DNA from: Zerene cesonia
Taxonomy: Eukaryota > Arthropoda > Insecta > Lepidoptera > Pieridae
Assembly: GCF_012273895.1 (NCBI RefSeq)
Contig: NC_052113.1
Location: forward strand, 4,578,195-4,642,194
Length of the DNA stretch: 64,000 bases
Direction: 5' to 3'
The position numbers and the translations under genes are program-made. Below, one piece after another: positions 36,522 through 49,330 of this stretch. Every line of letters starts with the position of its first letter. The first letter of the stretch is position 1. The notes beneath the pieces are model-generated. The model was not told the DNA's origin. It worked only from the letters and a program-made list of their open reading frames with translations, and searched no databases.

Positions 36522-36555
36522 ATAAAATGTGACGTATATGGGCGTCACATTTTAT
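36522..36555. repeat. Short hairpin
   Basis: Perfect 13-base arms (ATAAAATGTGACG and its reverse complement) around an 8-base loop. Confidence 0.7.
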
Positions 36556-36970
36556 TGCGAATTTTTATATCTTAAGTATTTCGCGGTAATCTGCAAAGTG
36601 AGATGACCAATTTAGGAAGTTCTTGACATCTGCAATACGATGCTTCTATCTGTAGAAGTATTAAGCAATTGCAACAAATATATGTTTCTTTTTTAGAAAC
36701 TAAAGAGATTTTATTTTTCATAATGTCATAATGAGAGTAGCATTATAGTATTATGTCATCTGTGGTATCACAGATGCCAGTCTTAAATTATTTATTTTTT
36801 TTTATAATTGATTTTGCTATTCATTAAATCATCTTTTGTCTAAGCGTATACAAACTACTATCATACATACGAATAAATAAATCAATTTAATTTTTCATCA
36901 TTGAATGAAATGTCTTGTAATATGTCTAATCTCGATTTATAAACATTAGCTTTACTTCTATTTTTACACG

Positions 36971-37215
36971 CTTTTTATTAGCTTCACCTGTATGTTTGTT
37001 TGTTTGTATGTTTGTTTGTTTGTAACTGACTTCTTTGGGCGCGATTTTGACCCACTTTAAACGGCCAGATTTCGTTCAAACTTTGTAGATTTATTGAGGA
37101 CCGATGACAATACACTAATTTGATAAAATTATTCCAGTTTTCAATTTGCAAAATATGATTTTTGTTAAAGCGTGTTTTATAGATTTTTTAAACTATCATA
37201 TTTTATTATTAAGTA
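36971..37215 (+). repeat. ACCTGTATGTTTGT repeat family copy
   Basis: TTAGCTTCACCTGTATGTTT, a GTTTGTTTGTATG run, CCACTTTAAACGGCCAGATT and CCGATGACAATACAC. Confidence 0.7.
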
Positions 37216-37819
37216 TTATAATGGAACATTTATACATTAATATCAAAATATTCTCAGAAAATCTGAGAGACATTCTCATAAATTGAGATTTCTTACCAAC
37301 TTTCATCGTTTTAATTGTAATTAAATGAAATTATTAAGCTCTAACGTAATCTAATTTAAAGTTAAACAGTATGTGTAGACATTTCATGGGAATGAAGTTG
37401 ATTACATGTTAATGAGACTGCGTTTTCAATCTTGAAGTGTGCATATTAATTACTGTCAAAAGATCTTCATATAGATTATATTTAAATTGCGTTACAATTG
37501 AATGGAGAATGGAGTTTTTCTCGACAAAAACATATGTACCTGTAATGAAGCCCTAATAAACCGTAATGGAAAATCGGTGTAGGTATTGCAGTGATTTTTA
37601 ACTGACTTTCCCAAAAACGAATGAGGTTTTCATTTCGACTTTATTGTATTTTTTTATTTTTATTACTCGATAACCCCATGGATTTTCAATGCGCGATGCT
37701 TTTATGTTTGATACAACATTGTTGTTATTTGGTCCCATTTGAAACTGTACTGTCATCGCCAGGGACTTCGGTAACCTCTTTTGTAATAAAGAATAGTTTA
37801 TAGAACACTTAGGTATCAC

Positions 37820-40800
37820 TTTATGAAGGTAAACGCTAGTATAAGTCTAAACACACCTAGTCAACGGACACGGAGACTAATGACGAAATATATACACGAG
37901 ACTACTCCTCCTAAGAATATTTACAGTGCAAAATGTATGTTGAAGAGATTGCACACTCAATTATACCACTATCATTGATGATAGAGGAATGAATGGCTTC
38001 TGAAACGAATAAGTATACATTTGTGGCAATTTTACACGCAGTGACCTCGCATCCCGATTTACATCTTACGCTACGAACGCTAAACTAGTGTATTTTTAAG
38101 CCTAAAATACTTAACGATAAACCGTCGTACTCCACACTTTCCAATCAAAACACTTTTGCTACTGAGTAGATTCTGATGTAAAATAAATTAAATATAATGA
38201 TATACCATATATCCTGTAAATACCATGCCTTTGATCTCACAAACACTGTTTTATTAAGAACTAGCCAACAACCATTAATTAAAAATCCATACTGCATAGC
38301 AATCACGCTTTTCAAAAATATTATATGTACGGAAACTAAACTGTTCAGTTACTGTTTTATACATACTGTATAGATTATAATATAAACAAAGACAATAGGG
38401 CTAAATTCTAAATCACTTTGTTCAAACACAACTGTAATCACCTTCTTTCCAGCTCGTATATTCGCATTATAATATACGACAACAGCAATTCGAACGAAAA
38501 GGCTAAACTCTTATACAATACACAATGTTTATTAATACCTACAATCACGTATGACCGTAATAATCATATATTTTTCCAGTAGCTGCCAACCAATTCTATT
38601 TTATGACGTATTTGATCTATGAGAGTACATATGTAAACATGTTTGTACAACTGACTACATCAACCCACGTCTGATCTTTTGTTTTTGAGCTATGGACTTG
38701 GGATTAACAATAATAATCGTTCAACAACTCACAGATGGTTTACCATGGATAAGTAATACTGTGTACATTTAGCTTTATTTTGATAATCTGTTCTGAATAC
38801 GGACATTATTATAATGCTATGAAAGAAAGTCGGGGGCAAATGGTTAATGTAATTTACGATAGTTTTATTATAAATAACGTATTTCACATTACATATATTA
38901 CATTATACGTTTCAAGTCAAATGTATCTGTAAAAAATTTTGAAAAATAAAATAAAATGCATAGAGTTAGTCAGAAAACTGAACTGAGAAAAAAAAATGAA
39001 ATATTTTTAGTATATAGACGTTTATATACTTAGTTTCGAGGTTCTAATAAGTAGGTAATTACTATTAACAATCAACATACTTTAGTGTCGACGGACATAA
39101 TTTTGTCAATAATTGTAACGAAGCTTTTATTTCTTAATCAATTTTTTTTTACAACAGTTTATAAAAGCCCATGCTATAATAATAACACCGAAAATTTTCC
39201 TTAATTTTTTTATTCATTATGTAATACTTACTATAAAGAATAAATAATATTCCTTTGGCACTATATAATATACAGTGTAGGTACAATAAACAGTAATTGT
39301 CAACATTGTATACAAGCATACCAATTAACTGTATCAAATGTTTTTGTCAGCAAGTAACGAGTCGTAGAATATACTGACTTCTATAGATTAATTTTTCAAA
39401 TTAAAATGTTAGCTTATTAGTTATTCGGGATTTTTTTTAGTCGTGTAGATATGAGCTCTTTTCATTTATAAAAAAACAATTATTTTATTTATTTATAATT
39501 CTTTAACACATAAAAATTAGTACTAAAAAAAATTGTGGATATTTTGTTTTGTATATTTCCCAAATTAAGATTTTCTTGTATTTTGACGAAAGGTTAGATA
39601 AATGAAACATCTGTTCATTTAAGTTGCAATACGACATGGTATAAAATAGTAAATAGTAGGGCTTATAAAGCGAATCCTTGATCAACATAACTATATTAGC
39701 GAATTTGACATTTAAAACCATTTCGTGGTGATGCATGAATACCTAATTATTTGTTCAATCTTACTATAACGCACAATTACAGCATTACTTAAGAAAACCT
39801 TCACCTATAATGTACCAATGTATTATTTAGAAATACTTAAATAAACGCTAAAAATAAGTGTTAAACGTAAGAACATAACAAGATTGAAGAAATCACGGTC
39901 CATTATATACTCGACTGTCTATCAATATCACGGGACTTTGGATATCAGAGGTCAGAGAATGGCTTATATTATTCGAATTTGTTTACGTTGTGGTATTTGT
40001 GGCGTAGGTACTTAGCATTAGCAAAATATCGACACCTTTTCGACAGTTCGAATGTTCTTATGTTCATTCTTTAACACCAAATCATCTCGACCTATATAAT
40101 TTTACATGGATTATTCTGTTGATATGGAATGACACACAAAATACGTATAGAATTGGTAGCTGACTGATGCTTTTCAGCGTTTTTCTACTATACATATATC
40201 TACTACAAATTTCATTCGTTATGAATGGATTTATTATCGACTTTTGCATAAGACCCATTTGACACGTAGCCTTAACATTGCCACTTGCGAAGTAAGTTGC
40301 GGATTCGTCGTAGTGGGTGAACAATAAAACATATCTTAACGAAAATCTCACGAATTCGTTATTTCACACGTCTCATCACTTACACAATACTTTAATTATT
40401 TAATCATGACGACGCTAATTACTTATGTACTCGGCTCAAGGTTGGATAAATAGGAAAGTTACGTCTGGCTAAGCTTTCACGTGGCTCTAATAAAACCATG
40501 TGTTTATTGCATTGCAACAACGGCGTAAAAAACATTGTTTATCTATGAAATTTATGGTACGTAGCTAAAGTTTGTGTTGCCCGAAATAGATGGAATCAAA
40601 ATACGAGTAATCTATACTTGTCAATTAAATTGAATGGCTGTCGAGACGATTATGAGCCATGCGTAAGTAGATAATTGTCTGGTGAAAGACGGGCATTGTA
40701 ATTTTAAATGACGTTACAAAAGTGATGGTACAAATTTCAAAACACAAGCGCAAGCTGTTTTGTGGTAATTATTAACAAATAATTTTATTAATTATTACAA

Positions 40801-41430
40801 ATAATTTAATTAATTATTACAAATAATTTAATTAATTATTTATATTCATTTTTTTTTTGTTGCTGGATTAGATACGTGAAATAATTTTGCGAAGCTACTT
40901 CGATTTGATTTTATGTTTTTTTGTTAAAGAATAATTTATTTTTTCATACTATGTAGTGTTAACATAACTTAATTTTCCTCTTATAATCAAGCAGTCCATC
41001 CACGTCCTCGTTTCCACAATTAACAGAATTTCTACGTTAATTAATTGCATAAAACGGAAAGCTTCAAAAACACTATCTGACTACAGAATTACCTTGGAAA
41101 CTGGCGAGATTCCAGCCTATCACTTATATTCTATGTCTCAGACATACATCAATATACGCCTTGAATACGAAAATAAACCTAAATACTATTTATAGCGTTC
41201 ATAGTTTCATATATTTTATTGGTGCTGATGAAAAATATGTAAAAAGACATATTGGTCCGCTGTAAAAATACTAACATACGTTACGTTCCACCTACTCAAA
41301 TTGTATTCGTTAATTAAACACCGACCCGAATCTAATATAATATGCATTATATTATCTGTGACCTAAGTAAATCTTGTCCTACTATACCTAGTCTTGCCAT
41401 AAATATTGTAATAAAGAAAAAAGAAAATTG
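37820..41430. other. No features recognised
   Basis: AT-rich non-coding sequence apart from the tandem repeat at 40767-40846. Open frames on either strand (for example 40082-40351 minus) lack domains and codon patterns unlike chance. Confidence 0.5.
40767..40846. repeat. 22-base AT-only tandem repeat
   Basis: Units AATTATTACAAATAATTTAA TT begin at 40790 and 40812, preceded by a variant unit at 40767 and followed by a partial unit at 40834. Confidence 0.85.
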
Positions 41431-41454
41431 TTAACTGCAAATAACATTTATTAC

Positions 41455-42454
41455 NNNNNNNNNNNNNNNNNNNNNNNNNNNNNNNNNNNNNNNNNNNNNN
41501 NNNNNNNNNNNNNNNNNNNNNNNNNNNNNNNNNNNNNNNNNNNNNNNNNNNNNNNNNNNNNNNNNNNNNNNNNNNNNNNNNNNNNNNNNNNNNNNNNNNN
41601 NNNNNNNNNNNNNNNNNNNNNNNNNNNNNNNNNNNNNNNNNNNNNNNNNNNNNNNNNNNNNNNNNNNNNNNNNNNNNNNNNNNNNNNNNNNNNNNNNNNN
41701 NNNNNNNNNNNNNNNNNNNNNNNNNNNNNNNNNNNNNNNNNNNNNNNNNNNNNNNNNNNNNNNNNNNNNNNNNNNNNNNNNNNNNNNNNNNNNNNNNNNN
41801 NNNNNNNNNNNNNNNNNNNNNNNNNNNNNNNNNNNNNNNNNNNNNNNNNNNNNNNNNNNNNNNNNNNNNNNNNNNNNNNNNNNNNNNNNNNNNNNNNNNN
41901 NNNNNNNNNNNNNNNNNNNNNNNNNNNNNNNNNNNNNNNNNNNNNNNNNNNNNNNNNNNNNNNNNNNNNNNNNNNNNNNNNNNNNNNNNNNNNNNNNNNN
42001 NNNNNNNNNNNNNNNNNNNNNNNNNNNNNNNNNNNNNNNNNNNNNNNNNNNNNNNNNNNNNNNNNNNNNNNNNNNNNNNNNNNNNNNNNNNNNNNNNNNN
42101 NNNNNNNNNNNNNNNNNNNNNNNNNNNNNNNNNNNNNNNNNNNNNNNNNNNNNNNNNNNNNNNNNNNNNNNNNNNNNNNNNNNNNNNNNNNNNNNNNNNN
42201 NNNNNNNNNNNNNNNNNNNNNNNNNNNNNNNNNNNNNNNNNNNNNNNNNNNNNNNNNNNNNNNNNNNNNNNNNNNNNNNNNNNNNNNNNNNNNNNNNNNN
42301 NNNNNNNNNNNNNNNNNNNNNNNNNNNNNNNNNNNNNNNNNNNNNNNNNNNNNNNNNNNNNNNNNNNNNNNNNNNNNNNNNNNNNNNNNNNNNNNNNNNN
42401 NNNNNNNNNNNNNNNNNNNNNNNNNNNNNNNNNNNNNNNNNNNNNNNNNNNNNN
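41455..42454. other. Assembly gap (1000 N)
   Basis: Exactly 1000 undetermined bases. The flanking bases differ from each other, so no overlap is evident. Confidence 0.99.
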
Positions 42455-43533
42455 ATGACAGATTCGAAATTCAAATGTAATATTTTTTTATAATTAAGTG
42501 TAACAGTATTTATGGCCAGACTAAGTATTTGTGTCCACTTTTAGTATTCACGTCATATGAAACTTTGATTATCTAAAAACAAAAATAAAGAAAACGCAAT
42601 CATAATAAAAAACACATAAACACTAATATATTTGTAAAAAGCTGAAAGATTTGTGACGATCAAAAGATATTTTTATTTTTTCACGAAGAAGGTCAAAAAT
42701 TATGCAATGAGATTATGGAATAAAAATATATCATGTTTTTAGCCACTATTACTATAGTACCATTCCATTGAAACCGATGGTAGCATTACACAATATTCTT
42801 GTAACGTCCATTTAGTTTATTCTGTTCACTAATAAAACTACTCTAAACTATTTTACATCTAATACATACATTATTAATCTATTGTAGACAAGATGTAATT
42901 CATTTATATCAGCTTCTTTATTATATGTCAATAAATATCGGTTTACATAATAAATAATTAGAATGTGACTGTATATATTTCTAATTTGGTCTCTTTTTTT
43001 AATCTTGTATATTTTTTTTACTGTATGACAATACTGACATTGTAAATCTTTTTAATTTGATATTTTTAAGTTCTTGCAACAAGTCATTTTGACAATTATT
43101 ATTATAAAATTACTTATTATTAAGTTTATAATATCAATTAATTGAAATAAAGCGCATCTCAGTTTAAATTATAAAGGTGAAAGGTTTGCGTATACGTGTA
43201 AATATTTCCCTAAGCTATTCAAAGTAAATGGCCAAGTATTATGCCATAAAATGCTTATACCTAATTATGTATTAACATAGATGCTTAAAATACAATATGA
43301 TGAGAATAATATTGTAATATAAAGAATACTTAATTTGTTTTTATCTAATGCAGTTCTTTAACGTTTCCTATACATTTTTCTAGACATCGTTCCAAAAAAA
43401 AATAAGCGTGGCACTCTGAAAAGCCAGAGCATTACATTTATGTAAATATATATGTATATAATTTCCACCATTTTCAATTTACTGCTTAGAATATGCATGA
43501 AGCGGAGCATAAAAACGTTTCTTTATATTTTTT
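42455..43533. other. No features recognised
   Basis: AT-rich sequence without repeats or coding potential that I can identify. Confidence 0.5.
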
Positions 43534-43745
43534 ACTAGCGGCCCGCCCCTGTACCGTTTTTCTCTTCATAGGAAACTTCCTTGAGCCTTTAAAAGTTTTC
43601 AAAAACGTTTGCCAAATAGTCGAGCCGTTCTCGGGTTTAACGCTTAGCAACATATTTGGTGAATCATTTTATTTATATGACCCTTAATCCACCCCACCGT
43701 CCCTGTAACTGGCCTGTGACTTACATACAGGCACAGATAACATAA
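43534..43745 (+). repeat. ACTAGCG..GTACCGTTTTTCTC repeat copy
   Basis: ACTAGCGGCCCGCCC, TTCATAGGAAACTTCCTTGA, TTTAACGCTTAGCAACATAT and GGTGAATCATTTTATTTATA align with 56211-56362; here the 3' end continues into GTCCCTGTAACTGGCCTGTG. Confidence 0.65.
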
Positions 43746-44570
43746 TACTAGGATATATTACCTCTTTGGTTGAAACCAAAAGAATATTCATGTTCACTCA
43801 GGCTCAGCACCGGAATGTAAATAATTTAGTTTTATTTCCGTGTTTCTTTATTATCCTTAGCAATGAATTCTGAATGTTTTAGCGGTACTCATTTGCTATT
43901 TTTATTTTTAGTCATGTATGCAATTGTACAAATAATGGAATTATTATAATACCGTATGTATGTAGGTGAAAATAAATTTCCCACATTCAAAATACTATTC
44001 AATATTCTTAGGATAGATGTGTAAAAAAAACTTATCTTTAAAATTTTAGATTTACGAAGAGTTTAAATATGAAACGTAACATCGTTTTTGTAGCAAATGA
44101 CTTAAACGCTAGAAGATCTTGTTCTAGATTCTTTATACCCGTCTACCTTGTCAATAAAATCAATTATACAATCAGATGGCACTGTTGCACTATTTTACTG
44201 CTCGAGTCCTTTCTAAGTTTATTGCGACATCGTCAGGTTTAGTGACATATGTGTGTGTGTGTGTTAATTGTGGCGCAATATATATTTATTAAACTACGAA
44301 AAGTAATTATTTTTAAATTAAAAATAAAATTTTCACATTCGCTTTAATCCTTTATAGCTCATTAAAATATTTGAAGGATAAAATTTATTAAAAAAATCGA
44401 TACAGAAATCATAATCTTAAATGCACTTTTAAAGTATTCAGTGTCTTATTTTTTGAACTTTTACAAAACAGCTGTACGTACAATGATACTTCTGCTCATA
44501 AAATTAAACGTTCAGTTGCTGTACGTTATTCTTTAAGTTAAAATATTAACATTGGTTAAGTATGTTATCA

Positions 44571-44778
44571 CACTAGTATTATAAATGGGAAAGTTTGTTT
44601 GTTTGGATGTTTGTCCATCAAACACACCGAAACTACTCAACGGATTTTGATGAAACTTGGTATACAGACAGGGTATGAGTTGACTTGGGTGATAGGATAC
44701 GTTTTATCCCGATTAAATGCTCCCTTGTGATAAAACAGGTAACTTGATACCCGGGCAGAGCGGCGACGCGCGTCTAGT
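44571..44778 (-). repeat. ACTTGGGCGATAGGATAC repeat family copy
   Basis: CACTAGTATTATAAATGGGA, GAAACTACTCAACGGATTTT, GATGAAACTTGGTATACAGA, GGGTGATAGGATACGTTTTA and ATACCCGGGCAGAGCGGCG. Confidence 0.8.
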
Positions 44779-45675
44779 TTGCTATATATTAAAAATATTT
44801 AGCTGTAGACGTTGGCAAGGCTACAAAGGATTAGGACGGACCGACATACCTCGTAAGGGTTCTTTGTCGTCGGCAATCGTGACGAATGAAACACCCCTTT
44901 CGAAGACATGGCTTTCTTAATACAATTTATATCAACAAATGCAATTAATAAGGTTAAGGTTGATTGGAAGAGATTGCTATTGAGCAATAAGGCCGCCTTT
45001 TGTATATGTGCCGGCATAGTCTTTTTTACAATGACAATTGATTGTTTTTCTTTCGGTGATATGTACTATAAAGAATAAATAAATAATCTTCTTACGAAAT
45101 TTTAAACTAGTAAAGGTAAATTATTGAGAGTTATCATGTCAAATAGGGGATTAAAGAAAGTACCAATATAAATGCAAGATTTTATTTATATATTTTAATA
45201 CTAATCAAATTATGAAAATACAGTTTTTCTATTTTACTGTCTAGTATTAACTTGCTCTGCTGTTTCACGATGTTATGTACCCTATATATGTATAGCTTCC
45301 TCCATAAATGGACTTTAAAACATTTTTTTTATTCAAACCAGTTGTTCCTGCGGTTACCACGTTCAAACATTATAAGTATTATTAGTATATATAAACCATC
45401 AGGAGAAAAACAAGCAATTAACAAAAATTTAAATTCGTACACGATAAACAAAATTAACAACAGATATTCATATTGTATCCACAATTTAATGTAAACATCA
45501 AGTTAGAATTAATTATTTGCCTAATTAACCCCTAAATATCATTAAATAACAACATTTCATCCTATCAAAACTTACCTAAACAAATAAATGAACTGAAGTC
45601 ATACTGAAGTTGAAAACAAAATAAATTAGTGTCGTAATTGAAAACAGGAGAATGTTGATTAAAAATTTATACAAT

Positions 45676-45835
45676 ACTAGCTTTTCGCCCCGACTACGCC
45701 CATGGTACATATATAGCTCAAGCCAGTGAAGTTGAAGCTTTCTAAAGGTGAAATAATTTTCGAAATCGGTCCAGTAATATCTGCGTAAAAACATTAACAT
45801 GCTTACAAAACTTCCTCTTTATAATATTACGTCTT
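45676..45835 (+). repeat. CGTGGTACATATATA repeat family copy
   Basis: ACTAGCTTTTCGCCCCGACT, CATGGTACATATATAGCTCA, TTTCTAAAGGTGAAATAATT and a TTATAATATTA 3' end. Confidence 0.75.
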
Positions 45836-46040
45836 GTTATAGTTACGTTCAGATATATTTTTAATTATAAACCATCTCTTTTTTATCTATAGCATCAGGA
45901 AACACACGAATATGAATCTGAGGAAAAAGACATAAATCGCAAACTATTTCTTCTGATGAAGTATCGTTGGATAGTCAATTTTAAGTTAAATTAGTTATAT
46001 TTTTTAAATATTAATACAATAATATTTTTATTTTGTGTGT

Positions 46041-46706
46041 CTGACTGCTGGGACACAGGCCTCTTATGAGGGTTCAGGCCATAATCTACCATACTGGCAA
46101 AGTGCGGGTTGGCACATGTCCTCGAACATTTTGATTCTCGGACATGCCGGTTTCCTCACGATGTTTTTTTTTTTTTTTTTTTTTTTTATGTTATGTTACA
46201 TTCGGCAATGGAGCTAGTGGGACGCCTGATGGTAAGCGCTACCACCGCCCATGAACATTTGTAGAGGCATACGGTCCTTTGCAGACCTTACGCCTCTACA
46301 AATGGATTGCCGACTTTTTGGGAAGGGATTAAGAAAGGATTGGCGATAGGAATAAAGGAAAGGACTGGGAAGGGTAAGGAAAAGGATATGGGCCTCCGGC
46401 TCCCCCACTCACCGAACGAAACACAGCAGAATGCTATTTCACGCCGGTCTTCTGTGGGGGTGAGGTACTTCCCCGGTGCGAGCTGGCCCAATTCGTGCCG
46501 AAGCGTGCTCGACTACCACATACAAATCCTTGTATTTTTGTGCTTGTATTTTTGTAATGTTTTCCTTCACCGTTTCAAGCAGTAGTGATGTTATCCACAT
46601 ATGCAGATAAATTGAAATATCAATTTATTTCCTGCACGCTCGCCTGGTCTCGAAATCCGACTTATCGATTTTGAAGTTCGAGGTCCTCACCACTTAGCCA
46701 CAACTG
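46041..46706 (-). repeat. TGATGA-tailed SINE split by a younger SINE
   Basis: 46041-46167 (CTGCTGGGACACAGGCCTCT to CCTCACGATGTTTT) and 46557-46706 (ATGTTTTCCTTCACCG to CACTTAGCCACAACTG) are consecutive parts of the reverse of the SINE at 20115-20376. The second half ends with the tRNA-like head. The 389 bases between them are the inserted element. Confidence 0.85.
46168..46556 (-). mobile_element. Poly(A)-tailed CGAGCACGCTTCGG SINE insertion with target-site duplication
   Basis: On the minus strand the element runs from near 46556 through GTAGTCGAGCACGCTTCGG and GGTAGTGGCGCTTACCATCA-like sequence to a poly(A) tail, seen as an unbroken T run at 46164-46187. ATGTTTT at 46161-46167 and 46557-46563 forms the target duplication, its edge blurred by the T run. 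The poly(A) tail and duplication identify retroposition. Confidence 0.82.
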
Positions 46707-47349
46707 TTTTCTTTATCATGATCATCATTTTACTATATGCTCAGATAATACTAAAAGTAAAAACCAAAACTTTTCTATAATAAAAGGTAGGTGGCACTAT
46801 CTTAACTTTCCTTACGTTAAATTAACAAATTAATACCTGTGACACAAGAATACCAGTAGCTTTTGCAATTTATTATCTATAATGACTTATATGATCATAA
46901 AATTCTATGTAAACACCTCAAACTTCTATTCAAAACTTGGAATATTAAAATGTTTATGCTTGTCTATTACAAAGTAACTGCTTCATTAGTTCAGTGGATA
47001 TGTTATGGTTGCTATTTGACCCGTGTTAAAATTTAACCATAATGAAAATGGATTTCTGTAAAACATGTGATATCATTCGTAGTCTTATGATTTTTATAAA
47101 ACTTTTATTTACACACATATACACATATCAATAAACAATGACATTTCAAAATTTACAAAACGTTACTTTGAAGCTAGATATTTAAATTACTTTAAATGCT
47201 TACCATTGGCCGCACAAACCTAGGTAGCGGTCATAGGTAATCAAAATGAAAAGTTTTTACAATTACATACTGACTGAAATTCCTATACATACCTGTCAGC
47301 AAGGCATAAGATGAGCTTAGAATTTGTGTAAGTGTACTTAGATAGTGTA

Positions 47350-47505
47350 CAGTACTCGCCAAACTTTATGGCCGACCCGAACCTAGCCGCATATGCTGCG
47401 CAGAACAGAAAATCAGGTATCGGCGAGACGTGGTTGTACCATGCTTGCTTGCATGTAGGTTCCAGCCGACAGCTACAGAACGGCCATAAAGATTGGTGAG
47501 TATTG
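47350..47505. mobile_element. Tc1/mariner-like MITE, 156 bp
   Basis: Inverted ends CAGTACTCGCCAAACTTTAT and, reversed, CAATACTCACCAATCTTTAT continue into GGCCG; about 22 of 25 positions match. Both ends are flanked by TA (47348-47349 and 47506-47507), the Tc1/mariner target duplication. The interior is too short to encode a transposase. Confidence 0.78.
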
Positions 47506-47507
47506 TA

Positions 47508-47640
47508 ACTGAGACGGCGGTGATGGCGGCCAAGATGGCGGGTTTTAACCGGTTAATACAGCTTTTTGTCTAGCGGCCTAAGGCGCGGCGCGTGCCTCGC
47601 ATCTCAATACGTATCGTACTTTCCTCACTTCGCCTCTTGT
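47508..47640 (+). other. GC-rich patch with CAAGATGGCGG
   Basis: This is one of the few GC-rich stretches outside exons. It contains GGCGGTGATGGCGGCCAAGA, then TGGCGGG (the animal YY1-type motif CAAGATGGCGG), and GGCGCGGCGCGTGCC. It could be a promoter or part of an unrecognised repeat. Following sequence to about 47890 (AAGAGTACAAGAAAGGAAGC) looks repeat-like. Confidence 0.35.
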
Positions 47641-48109
47641 TCTTGTATGAGCGACGTAAAAAACTGTTAAATAAGGAAATCTTTAAATAACAATAATTTT
47701 TGGCTTGAATAAGATGGGAACCAGCACCAACCTTTTCCGACCCCTAGGTTAGCTTCATTGTACGTTTCGAAAGGACGGTTGGGAAAAGTAAATTATAGGT
47801 ACATTACTGCAAGGGTCGTTAAGTGATAAGAGTACAAGAAAGGAAGCATATATGGGAACAGGCCTAAAAGAAGGAAGAAAGTAAAGTTTCGTGATCATGA
47901 ACACTAAGAATTTCGTATTCTTTTTCGTAATATTTCGTCAAATAAGAGTGAAAACGATGAAGATGCAATGTCCAATGCATTTTTTAGATGTCGGTGGAGA
48001 AAATAGTTTAGTTGTTTCCTTCATTAAAGCGTATTTTTGCGTTTTTTATCTGTTTATATTAGTTTTGGCCCCAGTTGTCGTGAGCAGTCATACATACATG
48101 TAAAGCTAA

Positions 48110-49065
48110 GATAAAGCCTCGCGGATTGTAATCTCTAACAAACCAGTTACAACAGGAGTAATTTATTTAACAAACAATATGCTATAACCATTAACAGCTT
48201 ATGTGTGCACCCATAAAAATCATTTGAGAATGAAAGAACAATGATGCTAACCTTAGAGTTGCATTATTACAAATTCACAAGACCGAACGATCGCAATCTT
48301 AACGTTGCCTTTATTTACATCTGTTTTGTATTTAATTGAAAATCAATTTTGTCAGCTTGGGCGTGAATATGGTTTCGTATAAATAAATCAGTATAAAACC
48401 ACCGATGGTACAGAGGACAGGAGTTACGAGATAATTTTATTTCCATAACAATTATTCAAGTTGATAAATTATTATGCATAATTTTTATTCATCACATAAT
48501 GTTATAATTGTTCATTTTTTAGAATTAAACAACTGACCTCGTTTTACGGTTATATAACATTCATATACATATACCCACAGATAATGCATAATTTTAAGTT
48601 TTGATGTTCTGTCCAAAAATCATTATTGTTGTCTGAACATACGCACAAGTTAAACTTTTTCCAAATTTTTGAAGTAATGAAAGCTATCCCAATATTACGG
48701 AGTAATTTCAAAACGTTCTTTTTTGCATTAGGTCCAATTTAACTTACATGAAAATGCATAAAAACTATTCAAGGTATTATAATTAAGTACATCAATTTCA
48801 TATGAAGAACACAAAGTCTAATGAAAAATAACTTTCATGGGGAAATCTTAAAATATTATTTATACGGAAATTGAAAATGCCACTATTCCATACAGACCAA
48901 TTGCGTTACTGATCGTGTAACATTATTGCATTTAAAATATAAAATATACAATTTGAAGAATATTATGAATAATTGAACTTCAATATTCTGACTTTCACTG
49001 CCTCATTCATGATCATCATTCGTCTGTACCTCTGATTTATTGTTGAGTGAACATTGACACGCTAT
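48110..49065. other. No features recognised
   Basis: AT-rich sequence only. Confidence 0.5.
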
Positions 49066-49330
49066 TATTAGCTACACCTGTATGTTTGCATGTTTGTACG
49101 TATCCGACTCCTTTAGAATTGACTTTGAGCTACTTAAAACGGACAGATTTAATTCGAACCTAATACGCTTATAAAGGATCGACAATGCAATTACTTTATG
49201 AGTTTACCATATTATCCGGATTAAGATCACCAGGATTGAATAATTTCTTTACGTATACTCTGTTTATGAGCAAGTGAGACGATTAAGTTGATCATTAAAG
49301 TTTTTTTTTAAATTTTGAATAACTATATTT
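49066..49330 (+). repeat. ACCTGTATGTTTGT repeat family copy
   Basis: TTAGCTACACCTGTATGTTT, CTACTTAAAACGGACAGATT, ATCGACAATGCAATTACTTT, TTTCTTTACGTATACTCTGT and GAGCAAGTGAGACGATTAAG. Confidence 0.75.

Noticed and set aside
46214..46585. Overlapping open frames of 64-92 codons on both strands
   Set aside because: They lie entirely inside the inserted SINE.
47891..48103. 70-codon hydrophobic frame resembling a small membrane protein
   Set aside because: It opens with GTG, lies next to repeat-like sequence, and its hydrophobic content follows from T-rich DNA.
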